Of a stretch of 10,730 nt of DNA, positions 1 through 7,700 are shown piece by piece. A program made the translations under genes and the position numbers. Positions within the stretch are counted from its first letter, which is position 1; the number at the start of each line of letters is the position of its first letter. The notes under the pieces were generated by a model that was not told the origin of the DNA, did not search any database, and saw nothing but the letters and a program-made list of their open reading frames with translations. Source of the DNA: Pseudomonadota bacterium (lineage in GTDB: Bacteria; Myxococcota; Myxococcia; Myxococcales; Myxococcaceae); NCBI GenBank assembly GCA_023424585.1, contig JAFADT010000168.1, positions 1-10,730 on the forward strand, written 5' to 3'.

Positions 1-289
1 CGCCCGCGGCCTGCGCGGGCGGCACGCGGGGGCGCGGCATCGGGTCGAAGATGACGGAGGGCAGCGGCGCGGGCTGCGCCTGCCTGGAGCGGGTTGGCTC
101 CGGGGGCTGCGGGCCGCCCAGGGGCGCGCCGGCCGGAGGTGGCACGCGGGGACGGGGCGGCGCGGACAGGACGGAAGGCGCCGGCGCGGCGGGCGTCTCC
201 AGGGGGGTGATGCTGCGATTCGGGTCCTGCTCGGCGTCGAGGGAAGACGGACCTGGGCCAGGAGGGGGCCTGCGGGAGAAGTCGGTCAT
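1..289 (-). CDS. Proline-rich protein, N-terminal fragment (runs off the left edge)
   Basis: Reading the minus strand from an ATG at 289-287 gives 96 codons with no stop before the window edge; the reading begins MTDFSRRPPPGPGPSS. About 30% of the residues are proline (29 of 96 by my count), with much Ala, Ser, Arg and Gly, and no hydrophobic segment or signal peptide. This looks like a disordered N-terminal region. A short segment PRPRVPP occurs twice (about residues 45-51 and 85-91). A GGAG lies 5 nt before the ATG, which supports the start. The gene is divergent from the acyl-CoA dehydrogenase gene with 67 bp between the starts. The folded part of the protein, and so its function, lies outside the window. 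I do not recognise it. Proline-rich leaders of this kind are common in myxobacterial signalling, motility and envelope proteins, but that is context only. Confidence 0.6.
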   Translation of the reverse strand, partial: MTDFSRRPPPGPGPSSLDAEQDPNRSITPLETPAAPAPSVLSAPPRPRVPPPAGAPLGGPQPPEPTRSRQAQPAPLPSVIFDPMPRPRVPPAQAAG

Positions 290-356
290 CAGGGCTCCGG
301 CGGGAGGAGGCGGCCACTGTATCCCACCGTCGTGTCGGCGGTGTTAACTTCGGTCC

Positions 357-2018
357 ATGAGCTTCTTCCAGGCGCCCCCCGTTCTTGGCAACCAGTACGA
401 CGACGACGCGTTCCTGCAGGGCTACCTTGCCCGCACCCTGCCGGAGGACCTGTTCCGCTCGCTCCAGGACGATTTCCGCGAGCTGGGTGAGCTGGGGGGC
501 AGGTACTTCTACGACTTCCAGCAGCGCGACCGGCTGAACGAGCCCGTGCTCACGCAGTGGAGCCCGTGGGGCCAGCGCATCGACCACATCGAGGTGACGC
601 CCCTCTGGAAGGAGGCGGAGGCGCTGACGGCGAGGAAGGGCCTGGTCGCGGTGGCCTACGAGCAGAAGAGAGGCGCGCTCAGCCGCGTGCACCAGTTCGC
701 GCTGAACTACCTGGTGCAGCCGTCGCTGGACGTCTACTCGTGTCCGCTGGCGATGACAGACGGGGCGGCGCGATCGCTCCTGTCGCTGGGAAACCAGGCC
801 CTCATCGACCACGCCCTGCCCCACCTGACGTCGCGGGATCCGGCGACGTTCTGGACGTCGGGCCAGTGGATGACGGAGCGCACGGGCGGCTCGGACGTGG
901 GGCTGACGCTGACGGAGGCGCGGCAGTCCTCCGAGGGCTGGCGGCTGTACGGCACGAAGTGGTTCACGTCCGCGACGACGGCGCAGATGGCGCTGACGCT
1001 GGCGCGGCCCACAGGCAACGGCCCCGGCGGCAAGGGGCTGGCGCTCTTCTTCGTGGAGACGCGGGACGCGCAGGGCCGGCTCAACGGCATCCAGATCAAC
1101 CGGCTGAAGGACAAGCTCGGGACGCGCAAGGTGCCCACGGCGGAGCTGACGCTGGACGGGACGCTGGCGGTGCCGGTGGCGGGCCTGACGGACGGCATCC
1201 GCAACATGGCGATGATGCTGAACGTGACGCGCACCTGGAACGCGATGGGCGCGACGTGGAGCATGCGCCGCGCGCTGGCGCTGGCGCACGACTACGCGAA
1301 GCGCCGGGTGCAGTTCGGCGCGCCGCTGTCGGAGAAGCCGCTGCACCTGGACACGCTGGCGGGGCTGGAGGCGGAGTTCCAGGCGGGCTTCCTGCTGGCG
1401 TTCCGCGCGGTGGAGCTGCTGGGCAAGCTGGAGACGCGCACGGCGACGGAGCAGGAGCTGCTGTTGCAGCGGCTGGTGACGCCGCTGGCGAAGCTGACGA
1501 CGGGCCGGCAGGTGGTGCACATCACGTCGGAGGTGTCCGAGTCCTTCGGCGGCGCGGGCTACGTGGAGGACACGGGCCTGCCGCGCATCCAGGCGGACGC
1601 GCAGGTGTTGTCCATCTGGGAGGGCACGACGAACGTGCTGTCGTTGGACGCGCTGCGCGCGCTGGCGAAGGAAGGCACGCTGGAGGCGTTCTTCCACGAG
1701 GTGGAGGGCCGGCTGTCGAAGGTGACGGACGCGGGCCTGCGGCCGTGCGTGAAGGCGGCGCACGACGCGCTGGAGCACGCGCGGGCCTGGGTGTCCGGCG
1801 CGATGGCGAACCCCACCACGATGGAGGCCGGGGCGCGGCGCTTCTCGATGACGCTGGGGCGCACGCTGGAGCTGGCGCTGCTCAGCGAGCACGCGCAGTG
1901 GTGCCTGGAGCACGGACACGGGCCGCGCACCCGGGCGGCGGCGCGGCGGTTCCGGCAGAACGGCGTGGACCTCATCCAGGATGAAATCGACCTGGATGAT
2001 TCGCGGCTCCTGGGCTGA
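357..2018 (+). CDS. AidB-like acyl-CoA dehydrogenase family flavoprotein
   Basis: This 553-residue protein is an acyl-CoA dehydrogenase (FAD-dependent alpha,beta-dehydrogenation of acyl-CoA thioesters). Visible family landmarks are the flavin/substrate motif MTERTGGSDV (172-181), KWFTS (201-205), the RVQFG arginine segment (317-321), FGGAGYVED (398-406) and IWEGTTNV (420-427), in which E422 aligns with the catalytic glutamate of the MCAD-type enzymes. The length, the extra N-terminal region of about 130 residues and the helical C-terminal tail (about 435-553) fit the AidB subgroup (about 540 aa) better than ordinary 380-residue dehydrogenases. E. coli AidB is induced by alkylation damage and binds DNA; whether that holds here is not visible. 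The start has no clear Shine-Dalgarno, but MSFFQAPPVLGNQY is a natural family-like beginning. A dioxygenase gene follows 50 bp downstream on the same strand, so they may form one unit. Confidence 0.88.
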   Translation: MSFFQAPPVLGNQYDDDAFLQGYLARTLPEDLFRSLQDDFRELGELGGRYFYDFQQRDRLNEPVLTQWSPWGQRIDHIEVTPLWKEAEALTARKGLVAVAYEQKRGALSRVHQFALNYLVQPSLDVYSCPLAMTDGAARSLLSLGNQALIDHALPHLTSRDPATFWTSGQWMTERTGGSDVGLTLTEARQSSEGWRLYGTKWFTSATTAQMALTLARPTGNGPGGKGLALFFVETRDAQGRLNGIQINRLKDKLGTRKVPTAELTLDGTLAVPVAGLTDGIRNMAMMLNVTRTWNAMGATWSMRRALALAHDYAKRRVQFGAPLSEKPLHLDTLAGLEAEFQAGFLLAFRAVELLGKLETRTATEQELLLQRLVTPLAKLTTGRQVVHITSEVSESFGGAGYVEDTGLPRIQADAQVLSIWEGTTNVLSLDALRALAKEGTLEAFFHEVEGRLSKVTDAGLRPCVKAAHDALEHARAWVSGAMANPTTMEAGARRFSMTLGRTLELALLSEHAQWCLEHGHGPRTRAAARRFRQNGVDLIQDEIDLDDSRLLG

Positions 2019-2045
2019 GCCTCGCGACAGGTGCATGCGGACGGC

Positions 2046-2067
2046 GCGCCCGTTAAGAAGCGGGCGC
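2046..2067 (+). repeat. Hairpin just before the dioxygenase start codon
   Basis: GCGCCCG (2046-2052) and CGGGCGC (2061-2067) form a perfect 7-bp stem with an 8-nt loop, ending one base before the ATG at 2069. It is the main structure in the 50-bp gap between the dehydrogenase and dioxygenase genes. There is no T-tract, so it is not a standard intrinsic terminator. Its place suggests attenuation between the genes or control of access to the start codon; neither is shown. Confidence 0.45.
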
Positions 2068-2068
2068 C

Positions 2069-2812
2069 ATGTCCGTCCTGAGTCCCGAGCAGTGCCAGCG
2101 CTTCGCCGCCGATGGGTATCTCGTCCTGCCGTCCTTCGTGGACGGCGGGACGTGCGAGCGGCTACGGGCCGTCATCCTGGAGCAGCTGGCCTCCGGTGAC
2201 GGGCCGGTGGAGTACGAGGCCGACGTGGCCTATCCGGGCTCGCCGGCCAACCTCGACGCGGAAGGTGGGCGGACGGTGCGGCGCCTGCTGCGGGCCCATG
2301 GGCGCTCGCCCCTGTTCGCGGCGTGGTTCGACGACGCGCGGGTGCTGGAGGCGCTGGGGCAGCTGCTGGACGGGCCGGTGGTGCAGGCGCGGGCGCACCA
2401 CAACTGCGTGATGACGAAGCAGCCGCGCTTCTCATCGGACACGGGGTGGCACCAGGACGTGCGCTACTGGGCCTTCGAGCGGCCGGAGCTGCTCTCCACG
2501 TGGTTGGCGCTGGGCACGGAGGCGCCAGAGAACGGCGGCCTGAAGGTGCTGCCCGGCACGCACCGGATGCAGTTCGCGCCGGAGCGCTACGACGCGAAGC
2601 TGTTCCTCCGGCCGGACCTGCCGGAGAACGCGGCGCTCATCGCGAGCGCCCGGTACGTGCGGCTGTCCCCCGGGGACGTGCTGCTCTTCCACGCGCGGCT
2701 GTTCCACGCGGCGAGCCGGAACCACACGGCGGACACGAAGTACTCCGTGGTCGCCACGTACCGGCGGACGGACAACCTGCCCGTTCCCGGCTCACGGTCC
2801 GCGAGGGACTGA
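2069..2812 (+). CDS. Phytanoyl-CoA dioxygenase (PhyH) family Fe(II)/2-oxoglutarate oxygenase
   Basis: This 247-residue protein has the PhyH pattern. It opens with LSPEQCQRFAADGYLVLPSF (4-23), then has the iron-binding HxD motif in GWHQD (H128, D130), a conserved strand LSTWLAL plus NGGLKVLPGTH (156-165), and the distal LFHAAS (H213) after PGDVLLFH. The expected chemistry is hydroxylation of an organic substrate coupled to decarboxylation of 2-oxoglutarate; the substrate is not predictable. In my hand alignment with human PHYH, the arginine that holds the 2-oxoglutarate carboxylate falls on K224, a conservative change; R217 is an alternative. The start is fixed by the family-like N-terminus, although there is no good Shine-Dalgarno and a hairpin ends 1 nt upstream. 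It follows the AidB-like gene on the same strand, so its substrate may be an acyl derivative, but that is inference. Confidence 0.85.
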   Translation: MSVLSPEQCQRFAADGYLVLPSFVDGGTCERLRAVILEQLASGDGPVEYEADVAYPGSPANLDAEGGRTVRRLLRAHGRSPLFAAWFDDARVLEALGQLLDGPVVQARAHHNCVMTKQPRFSSDTGWHQDVRYWAFERPELLSTWLALGTEAPENGGLKVLPGTHRMQFAPERYDAKLFLRPDLPENAALIASARYVRLSPGDVLLFHARLFHAASRNHTADTKYSVVATYRRTDNLPVPGSRSARD

Positions 2813-2820
2813 GGGCATCT

Positions 2821-3276
2821 TCAAGGCGAGTACCGATATCGCTCGATGATTCGCCCTTCGGGGGAGACGGCGTAGAGCTCGAACCAGTCGAGCTCGAAGT
2901 TGCCACCGGGCCCGATTCCCTCGCAGTGGTCGACGCGCCGGTTCACTCGGACGATGTAGACACCCTTCCCTTTGCCCACGACGACCTCCAGGGCTCGCGC
3001 CGTGAAGATGCATTCATTCCGGCGTTCCTTGGGAAAGCGACTCACGACATCCTGGAGGGCCGCATGGGACGCCAGGATCGCGGGCCCATCCAGCGTCGCC
3101 ATGGGCTCGACATCCTCTGGCCATTCAAATGCAGACGTCCCCGCATCCGGCCCAGCGACGGGACGAGGCATCATGGGGGTCCCCGCATCCGGCTTCGTCC
3201 CCTTCTGGGCAGGTGCAGATGTTCCCGCGTCCGCAAGCAGAGTGGCCACCAGCACCAGCATGGAACGAAGCGTCAC
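2821..3276 (-). CDS. Small secreted protein of unknown function
   Basis: This 151-residue protein starts at a GTG (3276-3274). A good GGAGG lies 6 nt upstream. The N-terminus MTLRSMLVLVATLLADAG is a short Sec-type signal sequence without a lipobox cysteine. It is followed by a low-complexity linker with two PDAGT units (29-33 and 43-47), typical of exported myxobacterial proteins, and then a domain from about residue 50 to 151. Two cysteines (C89, C118) could form a disulfide after export. The C-terminus is rich in Tyr and charged residues (DWFELYAVSPEGRIIERYRY). Its start overlaps the stop of the lipoprotein gene upstream as GTGA, so translation is probably coupled and the two proteins may act together in the envelope. 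It ends 8 bp from the convergent dioxygenase stop. I do not recognise a family. Confidence 0.72.
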   Translation of the reverse strand: MTLRSMLVLVATLLADAGTSAPAQKGTKPDAGTPMMPRPVAGPDAGTSAFEWPEDVEPMATLDGPAILASHAALQDVVSRFPKERRNECIFTARALEVVVGKGKGVYIVRVNRRVDHCEGIGPGGNFELDWFELYAVSPEGRIIERYRYSP

Positions 3277-3788
3277 GGGTGCCCTCCAGAGGAAGTCGAG
3301 CGCCGTAGCCGAGCCGCTACCAGGTCAGGTCGGGAGTATCCAAAGACAGGCAGGTCATCGCCAAAGTCCGCGTCATCCACGCCACCAAATGGCGGCCAGC
3401 AGGTTTTCGATGCTCCCGAAACACTGCGCACCGGCCAGGAGACGCGCCAGTCCCTTGGCGTTCGATAGAGCGCGACGCAGTACTCGGTGGCATCCGCCCG
3501 AGGACGACCCGTCGACGCATCACAGGCATCCGCCGCCCCAGGAAGCCCCATGAGCGACGACAAGGTGCTCAGGACCAGATCATCTGGAACATGCGCCACG
3601 TCTTCGATGACCGCGGGCACGTCTGGCCACGGTCCCGGCGCGATGGAGAGGAAGGAGCTGTCCTCCCTCCGGCGTAGCTCTTCGCTCAGGTAATAGCGTT
3701 TCGCTCCCGCACAGGAGAGCAACGCCCCAACAAGGATGCTGACGGCGACTTGACTCGTGCCGCGTCTGCTGTCCAGAAGACGCGGCAT
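3273..3788 (-). CDS. Putative lipoprotein of unknown function
   Basis: This is a 171-residue reading from an ATG at 3788-3786. The open frame extends much further upstream (to about 4544), but that part is only the shadow of the histone-like gene in another frame. The N-terminus MPRLLDSRRGTSQVAVSILV is followed by GALLSC, a lipobox with C26 as the lipidated residue, so export and lipid anchoring are likely. The mature part has three more cysteines (C89, C104, C130) and no family motif I know. It begins 14 nt after the stop of the histone-like gene with a weak Shine-Dalgarno, and its stop overlaps the GTG start of the next gene by 4 nt. Base composition is visibly less GC-rich than in dnaE2, which fits a fast-evolving or lineage-specific gene. 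Whether it belongs functionally with the histone-like gene is unclear. Confidence 0.68.
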   Translation of the reverse strand: MPRLLDSRRGTSQVAVSILVGALLSCAGAKRYYLSEELRRREDSSFLSIAPGPWPDVPAVIEDVAHVPDDLVLSTLSSLMGLPGAADACDASTGRPRADATEYCVALYRTPRDWRVSWPVRSVSGASKTCWPPFGGVDDADFGDDLPVFGYSRPDLVAARLRRSTSSGGHP

Positions 3789-3802
3789 CGAGTTCAGGAC
3801 GC

Positions 3803-4561
3803 TCAGGCCTTGGCGGCCTGCGAGAGGGCATCTTCCACGTAGCGGATGCCCTTGGCGGTGATGGCCTTGCCCTTCTTGGTGTCCTGGGCGTAGCCGGCAT
3901 GCAGGCGCAGGGCCTTGGCCGCGTTCGGCGCGGCGTAGGTCACGCCCAGCCCGCTCCAGAAGCGCGACGTCGTTCCGGACGTCACCTCCACGTCCAGCGC
4001 CTTCGCCAGGTACAGCGGGATCAGCGACCGCAGGAGCTGGTCCTTCTCCTTGCCGGCGGAGACCAGGTCCTTCTGGCGCGCGTGGCTCCGCAGCGCGGCC
4101 TCCAGCACCGACACCGCGTCCTCGCCAGGGGGCCCGGACGCGGCCGACTTCTTCGCGGCCGGCGCCTTCTTCGCCGCGCTCTTCTTGCGCGCGGCCGGCG
4201 CCTTCTTCGCGGCCGAGGCCTTCTTCGCCGCGCCCTTCTTGGCCGCGGCCTTCTTCGCCTTCGGCGCCGTCTTGCGGCGGGCCGCCGGCGCCAGCTCCAT
4301 GCGGCCCTCGAAGGGCACTTCCACCACCGTCGCGTCCACCTGACGCTCCGGCATCGCGTTGCGCAGGGACTCGATCACCTCGTGCACGGACGCGCGCGGA
4401 GGCTCGGAGTGCACCGGGCGGGAGACACGGGTCGGCGCGGGCTCGCTCGCGGGCGGCCTGCCCTGCGCGTAGTACCGCACCCAATCGCTTGCCTCCTCCA
4501 CCACTTCCGACAGGCCCACGCGATCGAGCAGCGACCCCAACCACCGAAGACTGTTGCGCAC
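3803..4561 (-). CDS. Lys/Ala-rich histone-H1-like protein with a C-terminal globular domain
   Basis: I place the start at the GTG at 4561-4559, preceded at 9 nt by GGGAGG, giving 252 residues beginning MRNSLRWLGSLLDRVG. The frame is open up to an ATG at 4669, but those 36 extra codons cross promoter-like sequence. Three parts are visible: an N-terminal helical piece (1-34, RNSLRWLGSLLDRV then VEEASDWVRYYAQG); a Pro/Glu linker and short acidic region (35-95); a strongly basic repeat of KKAPAA/KKAAA type (about 95-140); and a C-terminal domain (about 145-252) with KDQLLRSLIPLYLAKALDVE and GKAITAKGIRYVEDAL. Lysine-alanine repeats of this type occur in eukaryotic H1 tails and bacterial H1-like and AlgP-like proteins and usually bind DNA without sequence preference. 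The C-terminal domain is not one I recognise. Its promoter region shares a 12-bp box with dnaE2, which suggests co-regulation. Confidence 0.72.
   Translation of the reverse strand: MRNSLRWLGSLLDRVGLSEVVEEASDWVRYYAQGRPPASEPAPTRVSRPVHSEPPRASVHEVIESLRNAMPERQVDATVVEVPFEGRMELAPAARRKTAPKAKKAAAKKGAAKKASAAKKAPAARKKSAAKKAPAAKKSAASGPPGEDAVSVLEAALRSHARQKDLVSAGKEKDQLLRSLIPLYLAKALDVEVTSGTTSRFWSGLGVTYAAPNAAKALRLHAGYAQDTKKGKAITAKGIRYVEDALSQAAKA
4155..4210 (-). repeat. Direct repeat encoding the Lys/Ala-rich tail
   Basis: The 20-mer GCGGCCGGCGCCTTCTTCGC occurs exactly at 4155-4174 and 4191-4210 (period 36 bp). Weaker related units, built on CCTTCTTCGCCGC, continue to about 4262. On the minus strand these encode the AAKKAPAA-type units. 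Such a repeat can expand or contract by slippage or unequal recombination, so tail length may vary between strains. Confidence 0.7.
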
Positions 4562-4565
4562 TTGG

Positions 4566-4581
4566 AGAACCCTCCCGTTCT
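4566..4581 (-). promoter_or_regulatory. Dyad enclosing the ribosome-binding site of the histone-like gene
   Basis: On the minus strand AGAAC, six bases, GTTCT form a perfect 5-bp inverted repeat. The six-base centre is GGGAGG, the Shine-Dalgarno of the GTG start at 4561. As RNA it would show the ribosome-binding site in a hairpin loop; as DNA it resembles a GAAC/GTTC operator. A 5-bp stem is weak evidence by itself. Confidence 0.4.
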
Positions 4582-4631
4582 GATCCACGCTACTACACTC
4601 CAGACGGAAGCAACCTATATCGCTAGCAATA

Positions 4632-4643
4632 CGGGTTGTTCCA
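4632..4643 (-). promoter_or_regulatory. Shared 12-bp box upstream of the histone-like gene
   Basis: TGGAACAACCCG on the minus strand is identical to the box at 7809-7820 and also lies exactly 70 nt from its GTG start codon. The GGAAC core resembles the -35 element of ECF sigma promoters; here a GATATA follows after a 16-nt spacer from GGAAC and could be a -10. It may equally be an activator site. The function is inferred from recurrence and equal spacing only. Confidence 0.5.
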
Positions 4644-4703
4644 TGCCCCCGTGGGCCCTCCCGCTCCATTCCTCACGGATCACGGGAACAGACGTGCAGA
4701 TGT

Positions 4704-4723
4704 AGCGCGGGGCCCCCCGCGCT
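4704..4723 (-). terminator. Strong hairpin directly after the dnaE2 stop
   Basis: AGCGCGGG (4704-4711) and CCCGCGCT (4716-4723) make an 8-bp, almost pure G/C stem with a 4-nt loop. It starts on the base after the dnaE2 TGA (4726-4724). No U-tract follows on the minus strand (ACATCT), so it is a terminator-like or 3'-end-stabilising structure rather than a textbook intrinsic terminator. It supports separate transcription of dnaE2 and the downstream histone-like gene. Confidence 0.5.
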
Positions 4724-7700
4724 TCACTGCCGCACGGGCACCAGGCCGCGTGTCTTCACGTTCGTCACCGTCCCCGAGCGCTCCAGCAGCCCCTCCCCCA
4801 CCAGGAACAACGCGCCGTGGATCTCCCGCCGGCACCGCGCGTACACGTCCGGGGGCACCACCAGGTTGGCGATCCCCGTCTCGTCCTCCAGCGAGATGAA
4901 GCAGATCCCCTTCGCCGTCGGCGGCATCTGCCGGCAGATCATCATCCCCCCCACCTTCACCCGCCGCCCCGCCGAGACCCGCTTCAACCCCTCCGCCGTC
5001 ACCGCCCCCATCCGCTTCAACGTGGGCCGCAGGAGCTCCAGGGGGTGCTTCTCCAGCGACAACCCCACCGTGTCGTAGTCCGCCACCACGCGCTCCTGCT
5101 CGCCCATGGGCGGCAGCTCCACCGCCGTGCCGTCCATGGGCATCCCGAAGAACAGGTCGTCCGCGTCCAGCGGCCCCAGCGCCTGGAGCTCCCACAGCGC
5201 CTGCCGCCGCGCCCCGCACAGCGACGCCAGCGCCCCCGACAGCGCCAGCCGCGTCAGCTCATGCCGGGGGATGCGCGCCCGCCGCGCCAGGTCTCCCACG
5301 CTCGTGTAGTCCCCGCGCCGGGCGCTCTCCACCGCCCGCCCCGAGGACTCGCCCAGCCCCCGCACCATCCTCAACCCCAGCCGCACCGCCCCGTCCTCCA
5401 GCGTGCAATCCCAGTTCGAGCGGCGCACGTCCACCGGCCGCACCTCCACGCCGTGCCGCTGCGCGTCCGCCACCAGCGTGTGCGGCGCGTAGAACCCCAT
5501 GGGCTGGGAGTTGAGCAGCGCCGCGGTGAAGGCCGCCGGGTAGTGGCACTTCAGCCAGCTGGACACATAGGCAATCAACGCGAAGCTCGCGGAGTGGCTC
5601 TCCGGGAACCCGTAGTGCGCGAACCCGCGGAAGTGCTCGAACCACGCCTCCGCCTGCTGTCGCGGATAGCCGCGCGCCTCGCAGCCCTCCACGAAGCGGC
5701 CCCGGTACGGGAGGATGCGCGCCTCCGCCTGCTTGTGGCTCAGCGCCCGTCGCAGGCCGTCCGCCTCCCCCGCGCTGAAGCCCGCCGCCACCATCGCGAG
5801 CCGCATCGCCTGCTCCTGGAAGAGCGGCACGCCCAGCGTCTTCTGGAGGATGCCGCGCACCTCCTCGCTCGCGTACGTCACCGGCTCCTGGCCGTGCCGC
5901 CTCCGCAGGTACGGGTGCACCATCCCGCCCACGATCGGCCCGGGCCGGATGAGGGCGATCTGCACCACCAGGTCGTAGAACTCCCGGGGCCTCAGCCGGG
6001 GCAGCATGTTCATCTGCGCGCGGCTCTCGATCTGGAACACGCCCACCGCGTCCGCCTCGCACAGCATGTCGTAGACCTTCGGGTCCTCCGGCGGCACCGT
6101 GGCCAAGGACAGCTCGCGGCCGCAGTGCTCGCGGATCAGGGCGAAGCAGCGCGACAGCGCCGTCAACATGCCCAGCCCCAGCAGATCCACCTTCAAGAGG
6201 CCCACCGCGTTGAGGTCGTCCTTCTCCCACTGGATGACCGTGCGCCCCGGCATCGCCGCGTTCTCCACCGGCACCAGGTCCACCAGCGGCTCGCGCGTCA
6301 TCACGAAGCCGCCCACGTGGATGGACAGGTGCCGGGGCACGCCCTCCAGCTCCTTCGCCACCGACAGCGTCCGCAGCACCCGCCCGTCCGTCGGGGACAG
6401 CCCCGCCTCCTGGAGCACCTCCGGCGTCACCTGGAAGCCATGCGACGACGCGACCCGCGACAGCCGGTCCACCTGATCCAACGACAGCCCCAGCGCCTTG
6501 CCCGCCTCGCGCAGCGCGAGCCGCCCCCGGTAGCAGATCACCTCGCACACCATGCCCGCGTGGCGGCGGCCGTGCTTCTCGTAGACATACTGGAGCACCT
6601 CCTCGCGCCGCTCGTGCTCGAAGTCCACGTCGATGTCCGGCGGCTCCTTGCGCTCCATGCTGAGGAAGCGCTCGAACAAGAGCCCCATCCGCACCGGATC
6701 AATGGCCGTGATGCCCAACGCGTAGCAGACCGCCGAGTTCGCAGCGCTGCCCCGCCCCTGACACAGGATGCCCCGCCCCCTCGCGAACATCACGATGTCC
6801 CACAGCGACAGGAAGTACCCCGCGAAGCCCAGCGCCTCGATGAGCCGCAGCTCGTGGTCGATCTGCTTCGCCACCTCCGGTGGCACGCCCCCCGGATAGC
6901 GCGTGCGCAGGCCTGCCTCCGTGATCCCCCGCAGGTGCCCGTCCGCCGTGCGGCCTTCGGGCAGGTCCTCCTCCGGGAAGCGGTGGCGCAGCGCGTCCAG
7001 GGACGCCTCGCAGCGCGACGACAGCTCCACCGTGCGCGCCAGCGCCTCCGGCCGGTCCGCGAACAGGCGCGCCATGTCCCCGGGTGACTTCAGCGTCCGC
7101 TCCGCGTTCGGGAACAGCCGCGTGCCGGACTGCTCCACCGTCACCCCATGGCGGATGGCCGTGAGCACGTCCTGAAGGGGCTGCCGGTCGCGGTGGTGCA
7201 TGTGCACGTCGTTGTGCACCACCAGGGGCACGCCCAGCGCGCGGGCCAGGGCGTCCGCTCGCGCCGCCCGGGCCGCGTCCCCCGCCGACAGCGAGCGGCT
7301 CAGGCCCACGTGGAAGCCTCCGGGAAACACCTCGGCCAGCGGCGCCACCGCCTCCAGCGCCGCGGGGGCCGGCAGCAGCCCGAGCAGCCCCGCCGCGTGC
7401 TCCGCCACCTTGCGCCAGGGCAGGCCCGCCTCGCCCTTGGGGTGCGTCATCCGGCTGCGCGACACCAGCCGGCACAGGTTCGAGTACCCGGCCGCGTCCC
7501 TCGCGTACACCACCACCGGCGGGCCGTCCTCCAGCGTCAGCTCCGCGCCCAGGAGCAGCTTCACGCCGTGCGCCTTCGCCGCCAGGTGCGCCTTCACCAC
7601 GCCGTAGAGCCCGTCCCGATCCGTCAGCGCCAGCGCGGACAGCCCCAGCCGGGCCGCGGTGGCCACCAGCTCCTCCGGATGGGAGGCGCCGCGCAGGAAG

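Noticed and set aside
557..1984. 475-codon frame inside the dehydrogenase gene
   Set aside because: Gly/Ala/Arg-rich frame-shifted shadow; the overlapping frame carries all acyl-CoA dehydrogenase motifs.
4142..4262. CRISPR-like or satellite array
   Set aside because: The repeats are in frame with a Lys/Ala-rich coding region and have no unique spacers.
3273..4544. 423-codon minus-strand frame as one gene
   Set aside because: Only its last 171 codons read as a protein (signal peptide and lipobox). The upstream part is an out-of-frame shadow of the histone-like gene.
4626..4645. Sigma-54 promoter before the histone-like gene (TGG...TTGC)
   Set aside because: 13 bases separate GG and GC, while sigma-54 promoters need 10.
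4562..4669. 36-residue N-terminal extension of the histone-like protein from the ATG at 4669
   Set aside because: No ribosome-binding site seen there, while the GTG at 4561 has GGGAGG at 9 nt; the extension also crosses the 12-bp box and AT-richer promoter-like sequence.
4817..7087. 756-codon plus-strand open frame antisense to dnaE2
   Set aside because: His/Arg/Pro-rich composition with no family motifs; it is the expected shadow of a high-GC gene on the other strand.
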